Assembly (NCBI GenBank): GCA_945881865.1
Contig: CAMCVK010000004.1
Span: 1-64,000 of the forward strand
Source: Fimbriimonas ginsengisoli Gsoil 348
GTDB lineage: Bacteria; Armatimonadota; Fimbriimonadia; Fimbriimonadales; Fimbriimonadaceae
Direction: 5' to 3'
DNA length: 64,000 nucleotides
Within the stretch, counting starts at the first letter, position 1; every line of letters starts with the position of its first letter. The notes under the pieces are model-generated. The model did no database searches. It was not told the DNA's origin and saw only the letters and a program-made list of their open reading frames with translations. This document shows positions 23,526-32,640 of the stretch, one piece after another. Made by a program: the position numbers and the translations under genes.

Positions 23526-24557
23526 TCAAGTCGTGCTGCCGACAACCAACTCGACCGGCAGCGTCGTCGATTCCGGCGGGGGGCAACCCTCGGTTGCGGC
23601 CTGCAGGGCGGCCACGGCGGCGGCGCCCATCGCATCCCACGGCGCCCGAATCGTCGTGAGTTGCCACCGAAGCTCAGCCATGGCGAGGTCGCCGTTGTAT
23701 CCCATGATGGCAACATCACCCGGCACGCGGAGCCCGGCGGTGGTTGCGGCCGTGGCAAGTCGGTAGGCCGAGTGGTCGTCCCAGCAGAGCAGCGCGGTCA
23801 GTTCCGACGGCCGACGCAAAAGCTCCAAATTACGCTCATCGCGGCGCTGAACGGCGGAATCAAGCTTCGATCTCGGCACATGCCCCGCGACCGGACTACC
23901 CAATTCGACCCGCATCCCGAGCCGCCCGGCTTCCTCCAGAAATGTCGTTTGCCGCTCTAGGGCAGAAGGGAACGGGAAGTCCGACGGAACCAACAGCACA
24001 TTCCGATGCCCGCGCGAGTAAAGATGTTGCGCCTGAAGCCGCCCGGCAAGCTCCGTGTCGGCGAGAATCGAAGCGATTCCGGGAACGCGGTCGGCGATGG
24101 CCACTACCGGCAGCGACTCCTGCGCCAGCAGCCGCATGATCGGGTGGCCGGGCAGGGCCGTTACCAAGAGGCCATCAAGTCGGCCGTCGGCAAGGCTCGC
24201 AACGATCTGCTCGGCGGAATGGTTGGCGTTAGCGGTGTACAGCAACAGGTCCAGCCCTTGGCTGGCGCAACCGGTCTGGACACCATAGAGTAGCTCGGCA
24301 ATATGTCCGTTTCGGGGGTCGATGCCGTCGTAACCGGAAAAGAAGCCGATGATGCCGGTGCGCTGGCGGCGAAGGGAACGCGCAAGGACGTTCGGGCGAT
24401 AGTTGAGTTCGCGGGCAACACGCAGGATAGCCTCGCGTGTTTTCTGCGACACCTTCGTGCCGGACTTCGCGCCGTTCAACACGACCGAGGCGGTCGACGG
24501 CCCGACGCCTACGCGGGCGGCAACCTCTTTTAGCGTTGCCGGACGTTTTGCCATCAT
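23526..24557 (-). CDS. LacI-family transcriptional regulator
   Basis: A 343-residue protein. The N-terminal LacI HTH (TLKEVAARVGVGPSTASVVL, about 8-27) and hinge (YRPNVLARSLR) are followed by a periplasmic-binding-protein-like sensor domain with the usual blocks (IIGFFSGYD, GLLVTALPG, HRNVLLVPSD, WDDHSAYRLA, IMGYNGDLAM). It should repress until a small sugar-like ligand binds. It is divergent from the ten-gene operon starting at 24772, the obvious target. A palindrome with AAAC and GTTT arms lies in the shared 214-bp region. The double ATG leaves the start uncertain by one codon. Confidence 0.9.
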   Translation of the reverse strand: MMAKRPATLKEVAARVGVGPSTASVVLNGAKSGTKVSQKTREAILRVARELNYRPNVLARSLRRQRTGIIGFFSGYDGIDPRNGHIAELLYGVQTGCASQGLDLLLYTANANHSAEQIVASLADGRLDGLLVTALPGHPIMRLLAQESLPVVAIADRVPGIASILADTELAGRLQAQHLYSRGHRNVLLVPSDFPFPSALERQTTFLEEAGRLGMRVELGSPVAGHVPRSKLDSAVQRRDERNLELLRRPSELTALLCWDDHSAYRLATAATTAGLRVPGDVAIMGYNGDLAMAELRWQLTTIRAPWDAMGAAAVAALQAATEGCPPPESTTLPVELVVGSTT

Positions 24558-24643
24558 CGTGACCCCAAGGATGCGAGAGGGGCCGTCGGCTTAGTCCGAT
24601 AAATCAAGATTTTTTGCCCATCCCGTTCGATTCATAGTATATT

Positions 24644-24655
24644 AAACAATCGTTT
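24644..24655. promoter_or_regulatory. Candidate LacI-family operator AAAC-N4-GTTT
   Basis: AAACAATCGTTT is a short inverted repeat in the 214-bp gap between the LacI-family gene and the prepilin-led operon. It overlaps A/T-rich promoter-like sequence (TAGTATATTAAAC). LacI-family sites are usually such palindromes, but the arms here are only four bases. Confidence 0.35.
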
Positions 24656-24771
24656 GGTTTAGCCCGGGGGCCCTCAACAAGTCCGTGGTCTGGCCAGCAG
24701 ATAAAAACGTCTATGACGGCCCGGCCGTCCTTTCCAGACTCCATATCCGGTAACTCCCGCAAAGTAGCGCC

Positions 24772-25593
24772 ATGACCAGAAACAATCGCCAATCCGCATT
24801 CACGCTCATCGAGCTCCTCGTCGTTATTGCGATCATCGCAATCCTCGCCGCCATTCTGTTCCCCGTTTTCGCCCAGGCAAAGGCCGCCGCCAAAACCACG
24901 GCCACCCTTTCGAACCTGAAGCAGATCGGCACCGCCGGTCAGATGTATCTCAGCGACAGCGACGACGTGGTGCACCCGCACCAGTTCCCCGTTCCGACGA
25001 CGAACCCAGGCACGGGCGCCCTCTGGAGCCCGAGCGGCCAAGCCGGCTGGGCCGAAATCGTAATGCCGTACATGAAGAATAAGGACCTCATGTTCGATGC
25101 CGCACGCGGCAAGACGGTTCGGACGGACACCGGTAACGATGTCTCCTGGCAGAGCCTGGTCACCCTGACGCTCAACCGAAACGGTTGGTCGAGCTGGGAA
25201 ACGCCGACGGACTTCGTCCGCTCATATCGAATCGCCTCCGCACAGGAGAACATCGCTCAGCGAGCGGCCTACATGATTACGGCCGACTTCTTGAACCCGA
25301 ACCTTGGCTTCCGATGGAACACCGACGAAGCCGCCTGCCCGAACATCACGCCGGGCGCAACGGGCGTAAGCCGCTTCAACCGCGTTTGGGTTGCCGCGAA
25401 CAAGTTCCACCGCGACCAGATCGTGACTTCCTACGGCGACTCGCACGCCGGTAAGGTTCCGGTCGGTAAGGTCATGATCCTCAACCGGACCAACGCCGAA
25501 TCCGACGCCTGCGCCTATCCTCCGACGACGAGCGAGATCCGAATGCCGTTCGACATCACGTACTGGGGACTGTGGCGGGACCCAGTCAATTGA
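24772..25593 (+). CDS. Prepilin-like pseudopilin protein, type IV N-terminal signal
   Basis: A 273-residue protein. The N-terminus has a short basic leader and then [26 protein letters not shown], the class III signal cut by prepilin peptidase. Ala replaces the usual Gly before the cut, and Glu5 is kept. After the helix comes the segment [22 protein letters not shown], typical of the large pseudopilin family expanded in Armatimonadota and Planctomycetes (DUF1559-related). It is probably surface-anchored. It leads the LacI-linked operon and overlaps the next gene's TTG start. Note: the quoted helix is described, not a full pilin identity. Confidence 0.85.
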   Translation: MTRNNRQSAFTLIELLVVIAIIAILAAILFPVFAQAKAAAKTTATLSNLKQIGTAGQMYLSDSDDVVHPHQFPVPTTNPGTGALWSPSGQAGWAEIVMPYMKNKDLMFDAARGKTVRTDTGNDVSWQSLVTLTLNRNGWSSWETPTDFVRSYRIASAQENIAQRAAYMITADFLNPNLGFRWNTDEAACPNITPGATGVSRFNRVWVAANKFHRDQIVTSYGDSHAGKVPVGKVMILNRTNAESDACAYPPTTSEIRMPFDITYWGLWRDPVN

Positions 25594-25766
25594 AGTCGAA
25601 AGAGATCCCTCCTGCACTCATCGGGGGCGCGGTTGTTGTCGTGCTCCTGATCGTTGGGTTCTTTCTCTACAACAGCCTGCTGAAGCCGCCGGAACAAACC
25701 GATCCGGCGACGATCTCGGCAGAAAGGCTGGAAGACCCCGACGTGCCCCGCTCTCCTAAGCCCTGA
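25590..25766 (+). CDS. Small single-pass membrane protein
   Basis: A 58-residue protein from TTG 25590, which overlaps the previous stop (TTGA). One membrane helix ([19 protein letters not shown]) is followed by a Pro/Glu-rich tail. Such small proteins regularly follow pseudopilin genes in related bacteria. A GTG six codons earlier would extend it. Function unknown. Confidence 0.6.
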   Translation: MKSKEIPPALIGGAVVVVLLIVGFFLYNSLLKPPEQTDPATISAERLEDPDVPRSPKP

Positions 25767-25824
25767 GCTTGGGAACAACTCATGAGTGCCGCCGACTGGC
25801 GGCACTCTTTGCCACGCATCATCC

Positions 25825-27708
25825 ATGAACGCGCGCACGATCGACGGGGACGATCCCCATTTGCCCCTTCGCGATGCCGTCCGCACGTTGCGGCGGTTTT
25901 GGCGTTTCGCCCGGCCATACCGGGGCAAACTATTTCTCTCGCTTGCGCTGCTCCTCTTTTCGGTACCGCTGGCGGCATTCGCCGTATTCCTTACGCGTGA
26001 CGTAACGAACCAAGCCCTTCTTGCGACGAACCTCACCGTCGAAGAGCGCTGGGGAACGGTCCTTCGTATCGTCGGTCTGCAAGCCATTTTCTGGTTCAGT
26101 AGCGCCGTACTCTCCACTTGGCGCGAAGTGCTGGAATGGTACGGGTCGATGCGATCGACCTTCGATGTCCGAATCGCCTTTTACCGCCACCTACACCGAC
26201 TTCCGCTTGGCTTTCTCAGCCGACGCACGCCAGGTGAGCACCTCTTCCGCGCCACCACCGACATGGTCTCGATGTTCCGGCCCGCCGTTGGGGGCCAGGA
26301 AGTTGCCGTCGCATTCTATTCGAATGACGTCGATCCGTACGACCCCGGCCTGATGGGCATGTTCTTCCGGTCGGCACCGCTTCTGGTCGAAACCGTGTAT
26401 GCCCTGCTCTGGGGCGCGGTGCTTTTGTTCCTCATCGACCCCGTTCTGAGCGTTGCCCTGATCGCGTACGTTGTTCCCTTCGCGCTGGTGAGTCACTACA
26501 TGTTTGGCCGCGTTCGGCGGACTGCGTTTCGATTCAAAGCCCGAACCGAGTTCGAAACCGGCGTCCTGCGAGACTCCATCGCGGGCCTGCGAACCCTGAA
26601 GGCGTTTGGCCGCGTTCGACGCCAACTGGTGCGTTTTCATTCCGCCGCCGCAAACACGCGGCGAAAGGGCGTCGGCCTCGTCGGCGATTTGGTCATCACC
26701 CAGAACGTGGTTCAGGCCGGCCTTCGCTGGGTTTTCGCCGGCTCGATTTACGTTTACGTTGCGCTGCGGATCCTCGAGGGGCGCGCCACGATCGGCGACT
26801 GGCTCGCCACATTCTTGCTCGTCGAAGCCGCCCAAATCCCACTTGAGCGACTCGTCGGAATCTTCCAACTGCTCCGAATGCAGCTGGTTCCGGCGCAGCG
26901 CGTTCTCGAAACGCTGGAAGCTCCGGCGACTCTTGAAGACAAGCCGGGTGCGGTCGAAATTCCGCCCATCTCGGGCGCGTTGCAGTTCTCTAACGTCGCG
27001 TTTTCCTACGAACCCGGTCGCCCGGTCCTGAAGAATCTGAGCCTGGATATCGCCCCCGGTGAATATGTCGGAATCGTGGGTCCGAGTGGCGCCGGGAAGA
27101 GCTCGATGATCGCGCTCGCGTTGCGGCTGTTTCGAGCCGAGAGCGGCTCGATTCGATACGATGGCCACGAAGTCAACGACATCAAGCTACAAAGTCTTCT
27201 GGAGAAGACCGCGACGGTTCCGCAGCTGACGACGATCTACTCCGGCACGATCCTGGAAAACGTGATGTTCGGCGATCCGTGGGCAAGGCCCGAATCCCTT
27301 TCCCTCGCGATCGAGCAGTCCGGCGTGTCCCTCTTCGCGGACCGCCTACCGCAGGGTCTGAACACGGAATTAGGCGAGGGCCATTCTATCTCGGGCGGCG
27401 AGCGCCAGCGAATTGGCATCGCCCGGGCGTTGGTTCGCGAACCAAGAATCCTGTTTTTGGATGAGGCGACGGCGAGCCTGGATCCCACAACCGAGGACGG
27501 CGTCCTGCGATCCATCGAAGCGCTTCGCTCGCAACTCACCATCGTTTCCATCGCCCACCGCCTGAAGGCAGTCGCCGGCTGCGACCGAATTGTGGTTCTC
27601 GATGCAGGCGAAATTGTCCAAATTGGTAGCCACGAGGAACTCGTCGCGGTGCCCGGCCTGTACCGAGATCTTTGGCGCGAGCAAGCCTACGGCATGGGGC
27701 TGGCGTGA
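25825..27708 (+). CDS. ABC exporter half-transporter (TMD-NBD), first of pair
   Basis: About 627 residues from ATG 25825; a GTG at 25786 is also possible and neither has a good ribosome binding site. Six membrane helices are followed by a nucleotide-binding domain: Walker A GPSGAGKS from about 419, signature ISGGERQR near 523, Walker B LFLDEA with Glu547, and H-loop IAHR. It likely pairs with the next gene as a heterodimeric exporter. The substrate is unknown; linkage to a HlyD-like protein suggests movement across the envelope. Its stop overlaps the next gene's GTG. Confidence 0.88.
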   Translation: MNARTIDGDDPHLPLRDAVRTLRRFWRFARPYRGKLFLSLALLLFSVPLAAFAVFLTRDVTNQALLATNLTVEERWGTVLRIVGLQAIFWFSSAVLSTWREVLEWYGSMRSTFDVRIAFYRHLHRLPLGFLSRRTPGEHLFRATTDMVSMFRPAVGGQEVAVAFYSNDVDPYDPGLMGMFFRSAPLLVETVYALLWGAVLLFLIDPVLSVALIAYVVPFALVSHYMFGRVRRTAFRFKARTEFETGVLRDSIAGLRTLKAFGRVRRQLVRFHSAAANTRRKGVGLVGDLVITQNVVQAGLRWVFAGSIYVYVALRILEGRATIGDWLATFLLVEAAQIPLERLVGIFQLLRMQLVPAQRVLETLEAPATLEDKPGAVEIPPISGALQFSNVAFSYEPGRPVLKNLSLDIAPGEYVGIVGPSGAGKSSMIALALRLFRAESGSIRYDGHEVNDIKLQSLLEKTATVPQLTTIYSGTILENVMFGDPWARPESLSLAIEQSGVSLFADRLPQGLNTELGEGHSISGGERQRIGIARALVREPRILFLDEATASLDPTTEDGVLRSIEALRSQLTIVSIAHRLKAVAGCDRIVVLDAGEIVQIGSHEELVAVPGLYRDLWREQAYGMGLA

Positions 27709-29492
27709 CCGAACGCGAGGCCCTAACCGAAGGCTTTGGCTTTCGGCGCAACTCCTGGAAGGCGTTTGTCTTCGTCTTGCAGTTTCTGCGCCCGCAGTTG
27801 CCGCGCCTGATTCTCGTTTGCCTCATCGACATCGCCATCGTTTTGGTGAATCTGGCCACGCCCTGGTTCGGCAAGGCAATCCTCGACCAGGCTTTTCCCT
27901 CCGGGGACACCGCACTGGCATTGAAGATTGCGGCCGCCGTGGCTGGGCTGTTGGCGTTGGTCTATGCGCTCACGGCGATGCGCACTTTTCTCTATAACTC
28001 CACGGAAATGCTCATTGGGCTGAACATCCGGCGGCGTCTGTACGGGCACCTCCAAACACTGTCGCTGGATACGGTGGAGTCGCTCCCGGTCGGGCAGCAG
28101 GCTTTTCGCATTACCACCGACGCAGATCGGATCGCCCACATGCTGGTGCGGATCCTGCCGACCCTGACCATGCTGGTGGAGTTCGGGTTGATCCTTGCCG
28201 CCGCCATCTACGTTGACCGGATTCTGACCTTCATCGTCCTCGCGTTCCTGGTTCCGTGGACGATTCTCTTTGTTTGGGTCACCCACTTTGGCCGCATCCT
28301 CGACCGGCGGCGGCTCCGGTTTTGCGAGCTTCGCGATGCCGGAATTTTGCAGGCCGCCGCGTCTTTTTCGGCGATCAAGGCGCTCGGCCGAACCCGTCGC
28401 GAGGTTCGACGTAACGGAAAAGTCAGCGTCGCGGTTCAGCGCGTTGCCGCTCAAGGCTACATGATTTTGGTTGGCTTTGAGTTCACGACGCAGAAGCTTC
28501 TGCCGTTTCTCAAAGAAACCACGATCTATCTTTGGCTTGCCCGGCGCGTGGTTTTTGGCGAAATGACGCTTGGCATGACGGTTCCGATGATCGCCTACCT
28601 CAAGCGGCTGCCGGTTCCCATTGAGAAGATCGTAAACTTTGGATGTTGGATATGGCAAACGATGGTTTCGGCGGAACGCATGATGCAGATCATGCAAACC
28701 GTCCCTCAAGTTAAGGATAAACCGAACGCCCACATTCTGAAAGACTTCACCGGGACCGTGCGCTTAGAATCCGTAGGATTTGACCGTCCGGACGTTGGCC
28801 CAGTGCTGCAAGCGGTCGATCTGGAACTACGGCCGGGCCGAAAAGTCGCCGTTGTCGGCCCGAGCGGCGCCGGCAAGAGCACGCTGCTGGGGCTGGTTCT
28901 GCGATTCCATGATCCCGCCCGAGGTCGGGTGCTCGTCGACGGGCACGACCTGAAAGATGTGGACCGAAACTCCTTCCTTCGCAGCTGTGGAACCGTAATG
29001 CAAGATACGTTTGTTTTTGGCGGGAGCCTTGCCGACAACCTGCGGGTGGTCTCGCCAGACGCCACGCCGGAAGCAATGGAGGCCGCCATTCGCGAGGCCG
29101 ACCTCGGACCGTGGTTCGACACGCTTCCCGACGGCCTGGACCAAGATCTCGAAGGCGGGCTCGCGCTCTCGGTCGGGCAACGACAACGGCTCGGCATCGC
29201 CCGGGCGCTGATCGTGGATGCTCCGTTGCTCCTGCTAGATGAACCAACTTCCGCACTCGATGCTAAAACCGAGGTCGGCGTGATGGCGACCCTACGCCGG
29301 GTTTCCGCGGGACGCGCAAGCCTACTCGTCACCCACCGGCTTGGCACCGTGATCGATGCCGACGAAATCCTGGTGCTCGACCGGGGCCAAGTTGTCGAAC
29401 GAGGCACCCACACAGAACTGCTCTCGCGCGACGGGCTGTACTCTGAGCTCCAGCGACGCTACCGCGCTTTGCCGACCGAGGTTCTTGTATGA
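27705..29492 (+). CDS. ABC exporter half-transporter (TMD-NBD), second of pair
   Basis: A 595-residue protein from GTG 27705 (GTGA overlap). It has six membrane helices and a nucleotide-binding domain with Walker A GPSGAGKST (Lys391), Walker B LLLLDEP, and H-loop VTHR. The ABC signature is LSVGQ (488-492) instead of LSGGQ: the first Gly is Val490, which could make one ATP site slower, as in known asymmetric heterodimers. It couples to the HlyD-like gene by ATGA. Confidence 0.9.
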   Translation: MTEREALTEGFGFRRNSWKAFVFVLQFLRPQLPRLILVCLIDIAIVLVNLATPWFGKAILDQAFPSGDTALALKIAAAVAGLLALVYALTAMRTFLYNSTEMLIGLNIRRRLYGHLQTLSLDTVESLPVGQQAFRITTDADRIAHMLVRILPTLTMLVEFGLILAAAIYVDRILTFIVLAFLVPWTILFVWVTHFGRILDRRRLRFCELRDAGILQAAASFSAIKALGRTRREVRRNGKVSVAVQRVAAQGYMILVGFEFTTQKLLPFLKETTIYLWLARRVVFGEMTLGMTVPMIAYLKRLPVPIEKIVNFGCWIWQTMVSAERMMQIMQTVPQVKDKPNAHILKDFTGTVRLESVGFDRPDVGPVLQAVDLELRPGRKVAVVGPSGAGKSTLLGLVLRFHDPARGRVLVDGHDLKDVDRNSFLRSCGTVMQDTFVFGGSLADNLRVVSPDATPEAMEAAIREADLGPWFDTLPDGLDQDLEGGLALSVGQRQRLGIARALIVDAPLLLLDEPTSALDAKTEVGVMATLRRVSAGRASLLVTHRLGTVIDADEILVLDRGQVVERGTHTELLSRDGLYSELQRRYRALPTEVLV

Positions 29493-30712
29493 AGAATGTT
29501 TTCCCTCCTGAGTGGCGTGCCCAGAGTCGCTGGCAACGCCGGTTCTACTCGCGATACATGCGAACGTTGGAACGCGCTGGCTATGTGTTGGTCGCGGGTG
29601 TGTTCGCCGCATTCATCTTTGCCTTCAACTACTCGGTTGAGGACCTCGTGACCGCGGACAAGGTTCAAATTGTGCCGTTCTCGGTGCCGTTGAATGCGGC
29701 AGAACCTACCCGCGTAACCGAATACCTCGCGGAGGACAATGCGATGGTGGCGAAGGGGCAAGCGGTGATGCGGATTGTTCAAGGCCGAGCGGTGGAGCGG
29801 TATGCCGCTTGGGAGCAGGTTGACGCCCTGAGGCGTCTCGTCGGCAACACCGCTGAAGTTCGTGAGCTGGCGAGCGCATTCCCTAAACCCACGACAACAT
29901 TGGTGGTCGCGCCGGCCGCGGGAGTCTTTCGAAAGGTGGCAGAAACCGCAGGAGCGGACGAGCCGCTCGCCCGAATCGTCGATTACTCCAACCTCAGGCT
30001 TGCCGCAAGCCTTGCCGGGCAGACCGTATCTCAGGCGGCCGTTGGGCAACCGACCCGAATCACGTCGATCTCCATCGAGCCGGACGCAGGAGTTCTGTTT
30101 CGGGGCACCGATTCGATCAGCGGCTCGATCCTCGGGAAGGAGCTCAAAGATGCTATTTCGAAGGATCTGGTGGGGCGCGGCGTCCGGGTGCGGGATGACA
30201 TTCCGCTTGCCGTGACGGAAGTCACGGAGGTTCAGGTCGATGCGACGACGCGGTTTGACTCGGCCACGCCGTCGGGAGAATCCGTTGCGCTCGATCCGGT
30301 TGGCAGTCTGGTGTTGGACGCCGAGGTCATTTCCGGCACTCCGGCGGCAACCATCCAGGTCGCCGACCTCCCGCCCAACGTCTACGAAAGCGCGCGCAAA
30401 CTTGCCCAGGACGGAACCCTAAATCGCGCCGTGAAGAAGATCGATGGCTCCACGGCGCAGATTGCCGGGGTCGAAAATCTGCGATTCTTGGTCAAGCTCA
30501 AGGCCGGTCCGGCAGGCGAAGGCATGGCAAGCGAACTCGCCGGCGCTATGGTCTCCCGATCTTTTGAGGCGGGCGTTCGCCTAAAACAACCGCCAGAGTT
30601 CCTCATCGAAGCGGTTCGACGCGCCGACGTAGCCGGCCGAAAGGTCACCGCCCGTGTGGAAATGGTCACCGGCAAGCGGCCCATCGCGCTGCGACTGTTG
30701 AAGAAATCATGA
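29489..30712 (+). CDS. HlyD-like membrane fusion protein
   Basis: A 407-residue protein: a basic cytoplasmic N-terminus, one membrane helix (about 29-48, AGYVLVAGVFAAFIFAFN), then a periplasmic part with a lipoyl/barrel-sandwich pattern split around a short insertion (VTEYLAEDNAMVAKGQAVMRI and VVAPAAGVFRKVAE). The long coiled hairpin of classic HlyD is missing or very short. It would join the ABC pair to the outer layers. ATGA overlaps on both sides. Confidence 0.72.
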   Translation: MKNVFPPEWRAQSRWQRRFYSRYMRTLERAGYVLVAGVFAAFIFAFNYSVEDLVTADKVQIVPFSVPLNAAEPTRVTEYLAEDNAMVAKGQAVMRIVQGRAVERYAAWEQVDALRRLVGNTAEVRELASAFPKPTTTLVVAPAAGVFRKVAETAGADEPLARIVDYSNLRLAASLAGQTVSQAAVGQPTRITSISIEPDAGVLFRGTDSISGSILGKELKDAISKDLVGRGVRVRDDIPLAVTEVTEVQVDATTRFDSATPSGESVALDPVGSLVLDAEVISGTPAATIQVADLPPNVYESARKLAQDGTLNRAVKKIDGSTAQIAGVENLRFLVKLKAGPAGEGMASELAGAMVSRSFEAGVRLKQPPEFLIEAVRRADVAGRKVTARVEMVTGKRPIALRLLKKS

Positions 30713-32640
30713 TTCCACACGATTATCTAGAGAGAGTCTATGCGGGCGTCCTTGGCAAGCTGATCGGGGTCTACCTCGGTCGTCCCGTCGAGAACTGGAC
30801 CCACGAGCGTATCGCAGCGACCTTCGGCGAAATCACGGGTTACATTCATGAGGCGCGCGGCCGACGACTGGTGATCACGGACGATGACATCAGCGGCACG
30901 TTCATTTTTCTCCGCGCTTTGCGGGACCACGGATTCAATCCCGACATCATGTCGGCCCAAATCGGCGAAACCTGGCTGAACTCAATCATCGAAGGAAAGA
31001 CGATTCTCTGGTGGGGCGGCATGGGCCATTCCACGGAGCACACCGCCTACCTTCGCCTGAAGGACGGCCTGAGCGCGCCCGACAGCGGATCGGCGGCGAC
31101 CAACGGAGTCGTGACGTCCGAGCAAATCGGCGCGCAAATCTTTATCGAAGGATGGGCGATGGTGTGGCCCGGGCAACCCGCCCGCGCCGCCGACTTAGCC
31201 GCCCGTGCGGCCCGAGTGAGTCACGACGGTGAGGCGGTACACGCCGCCCAAGTGATCGCGGCGCTGGCTTCGGCGGCCTTTACCGAATCGGACTTGGATG
31301 TTCTGCTCGACACCGCATTGGGTCTGATTCCGGCCGATTGCGTGATTCGCCGGCTCATCGACGACCTTCGTCGGTGGCACGCCACCGGGGAAGATTGGCG
31401 CGCTTCGCGCGATCGACTTGAGGCGGATTATGGCTACGACCGCTACCCTGGAATCTGCCACGTCGTGCCGAACCACGGTCTGGTCATCCTGGCGGTGCTG
31501 CACGGCGCGGGTGATTTTGATCGCTCGCTCAGCATCGTGAACACCTGTGGGTGGGACACGGACTGCAACTCCGGCAACGTCGGCTGCATTCTCGGCATTC
31601 GAAACGGGCTTGCCGGAATTGACGAACGGTGGCGGGAACCGGTCGCGGACCGGCTGTATTTGCCGTCGGCCGACGGCGGCGGTTCGATCACCGACGCGGT
31701 TCGCGAGACCTACGCGGTCGTCGATGCCGGGCGTCAGCTTAACGGACTACCGCCCCTCGCCCCAAGGCCAAGGTTCGATTTTTCGTTGCCCGGCAGTGTG
31801 CAGGGTTGGCGGCCGGGCACGCACGAAAGCGGCGGTCTTCGGTTTGATGGCCGAGTATCCTCGCCGACATTCATCCCGCCGGACATGAAGGATTTCGTCT
31901 CGGGGTACCAACTCATCGCGAGCCCGACGCTCTATCCCGGCCAAACCGTAACCGCGCGCTTGCGCTCCGGCTCGGGGCGGCTGTTCTTGTCGCACTACAA
32001 CACGGCCGATGAGTCGGTTTCCATCGAGGGGCCGCCGTTCGAAGATGGGATGGTGACTTGGACCGTGCCAGACACCGGCGGATACCCGATTCACGAGATC
32101 GGGATCGAAGGCGACGGTGTGCTGGACTGGCTCGATTGGCAGGGCGTGCCGACGACCGCGTGGCCCATCCTTCCCGGCACGATGGCGCAGCGTGCCTGGA
32201 CGAACGCGGTTTACCGACTCGATCCGACCGGCGTTGTGGTCCAAAACGATGGAATCGGGCTGCTCACGCAGGGAACCCGCGAGTGGGATAACTACATCGT
32301 TACCGCCGATATTACGCCGCGAATGGCGGTGGCATCGGGGCTGGGCGTCCGCCTGCAGGGCATGCGGCGGGGTTACCTACTGATGTTCGGCCCTCCCGGC
32401 GAAGTGCAGTTGGTGCGATTGGGTGCCGAACCAACCGTCCTGGAAACCGCCGATTGGGGCTGGAAGCCGTACGAAACGTACCGCGTGGAGATCGAAGCGG
32501 TCGGTGATCGATTTTACATATCGATCGACGATGTATTGTTAATACAAGCTTACGACGACAAGTATCCCTCTGGCGCCGTCGGATACGCGGTCGACAGCGG
32601 TGCGCTCGGAGTTGGCACGCTGCAAGTGAGGCCGGCATGA
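30709..32640 (+). CDS. ADP-ribosylglycohydrolase-family protein with C-terminal lectin-like domain
   Basis: A 643-residue protein. Residues about 1-350 are of the ADP-ribosylglycohydrolase fold: TDDD at 57-60 and GWDTDCNSG with Asp283 and Asp285 supply the two-Mg site. The rest looks like two beta domains, the last resembling a concanavalin-type or 3-keto-disaccharide-hydrolase domain (from about 470, YLLMFGPPGEVQLVRLG). In carbohydrate operons such proteins may cleave N- or O-glycosidic bonds rather than ADP-ribose; the real substrate is unknown. No export signal is visible. Coupled by ATGA on both sides. Confidence 0.85.
   Translation: MIPHDYLERVYAGVLGKLIGVYLGRPVENWTHERIAATFGEITGYIHEARGRRLVITDDDISGTFIFLRALRDHGFNPDIMSAQIGETWLNSIIEGKTILWWGGMGHSTEHTAYLRLKDGLSAPDSGSAATNGVVTSEQIGAQIFIEGWAMVWPGQPARAADLAARAARVSHDGEAVHAAQVIAALASAAFTESDLDVLLDTALGLIPADCVIRRLIDDLRRWHATGEDWRASRDRLEADYGYDRYPGICHVVPNHGLVILAVLHGAGDFDRSLSIVNTCGWDTDCNSGNVGCILGIRNGLAGIDERWREPVADRLYLPSADGGGSITDAVRETYAVVDAGRQLNGLPPLAPRPRFDFSLPGSVQGWRPGTHESGGLRFDGRVSSPTFIPPDMKDFVSGYQLIASPTLYPGQTVTARLRSGSGRLFLSHYNTADESVSIEGPPFEDGMVTWTVPDTGGYPIHEIGIEGDGVLDWLDWQGVPTTAWPILPGTMAQRAWTNAVYRLDPTGVVVQNDGIGLLTQGTREWDNYIVTADITPRMAVASGLGVRLQGMRRGYLLMFGPPGEVQLVRLGAEPTVLETADWGWKPYETYRVEIEAVGDRFYISIDDVLLIQAYDDKYPSGAVGYAVDSGALGVGTLQVRPA

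Noticed and set aside
22410-24557. Fic gene and LacI gene as a toxin-antitoxin pair
   Set aside because: They are convergent, and the second protein is a full sugar-type LacI regulator; no antitoxin fold is seen. The Fic protein carries its own inhibitory helix.
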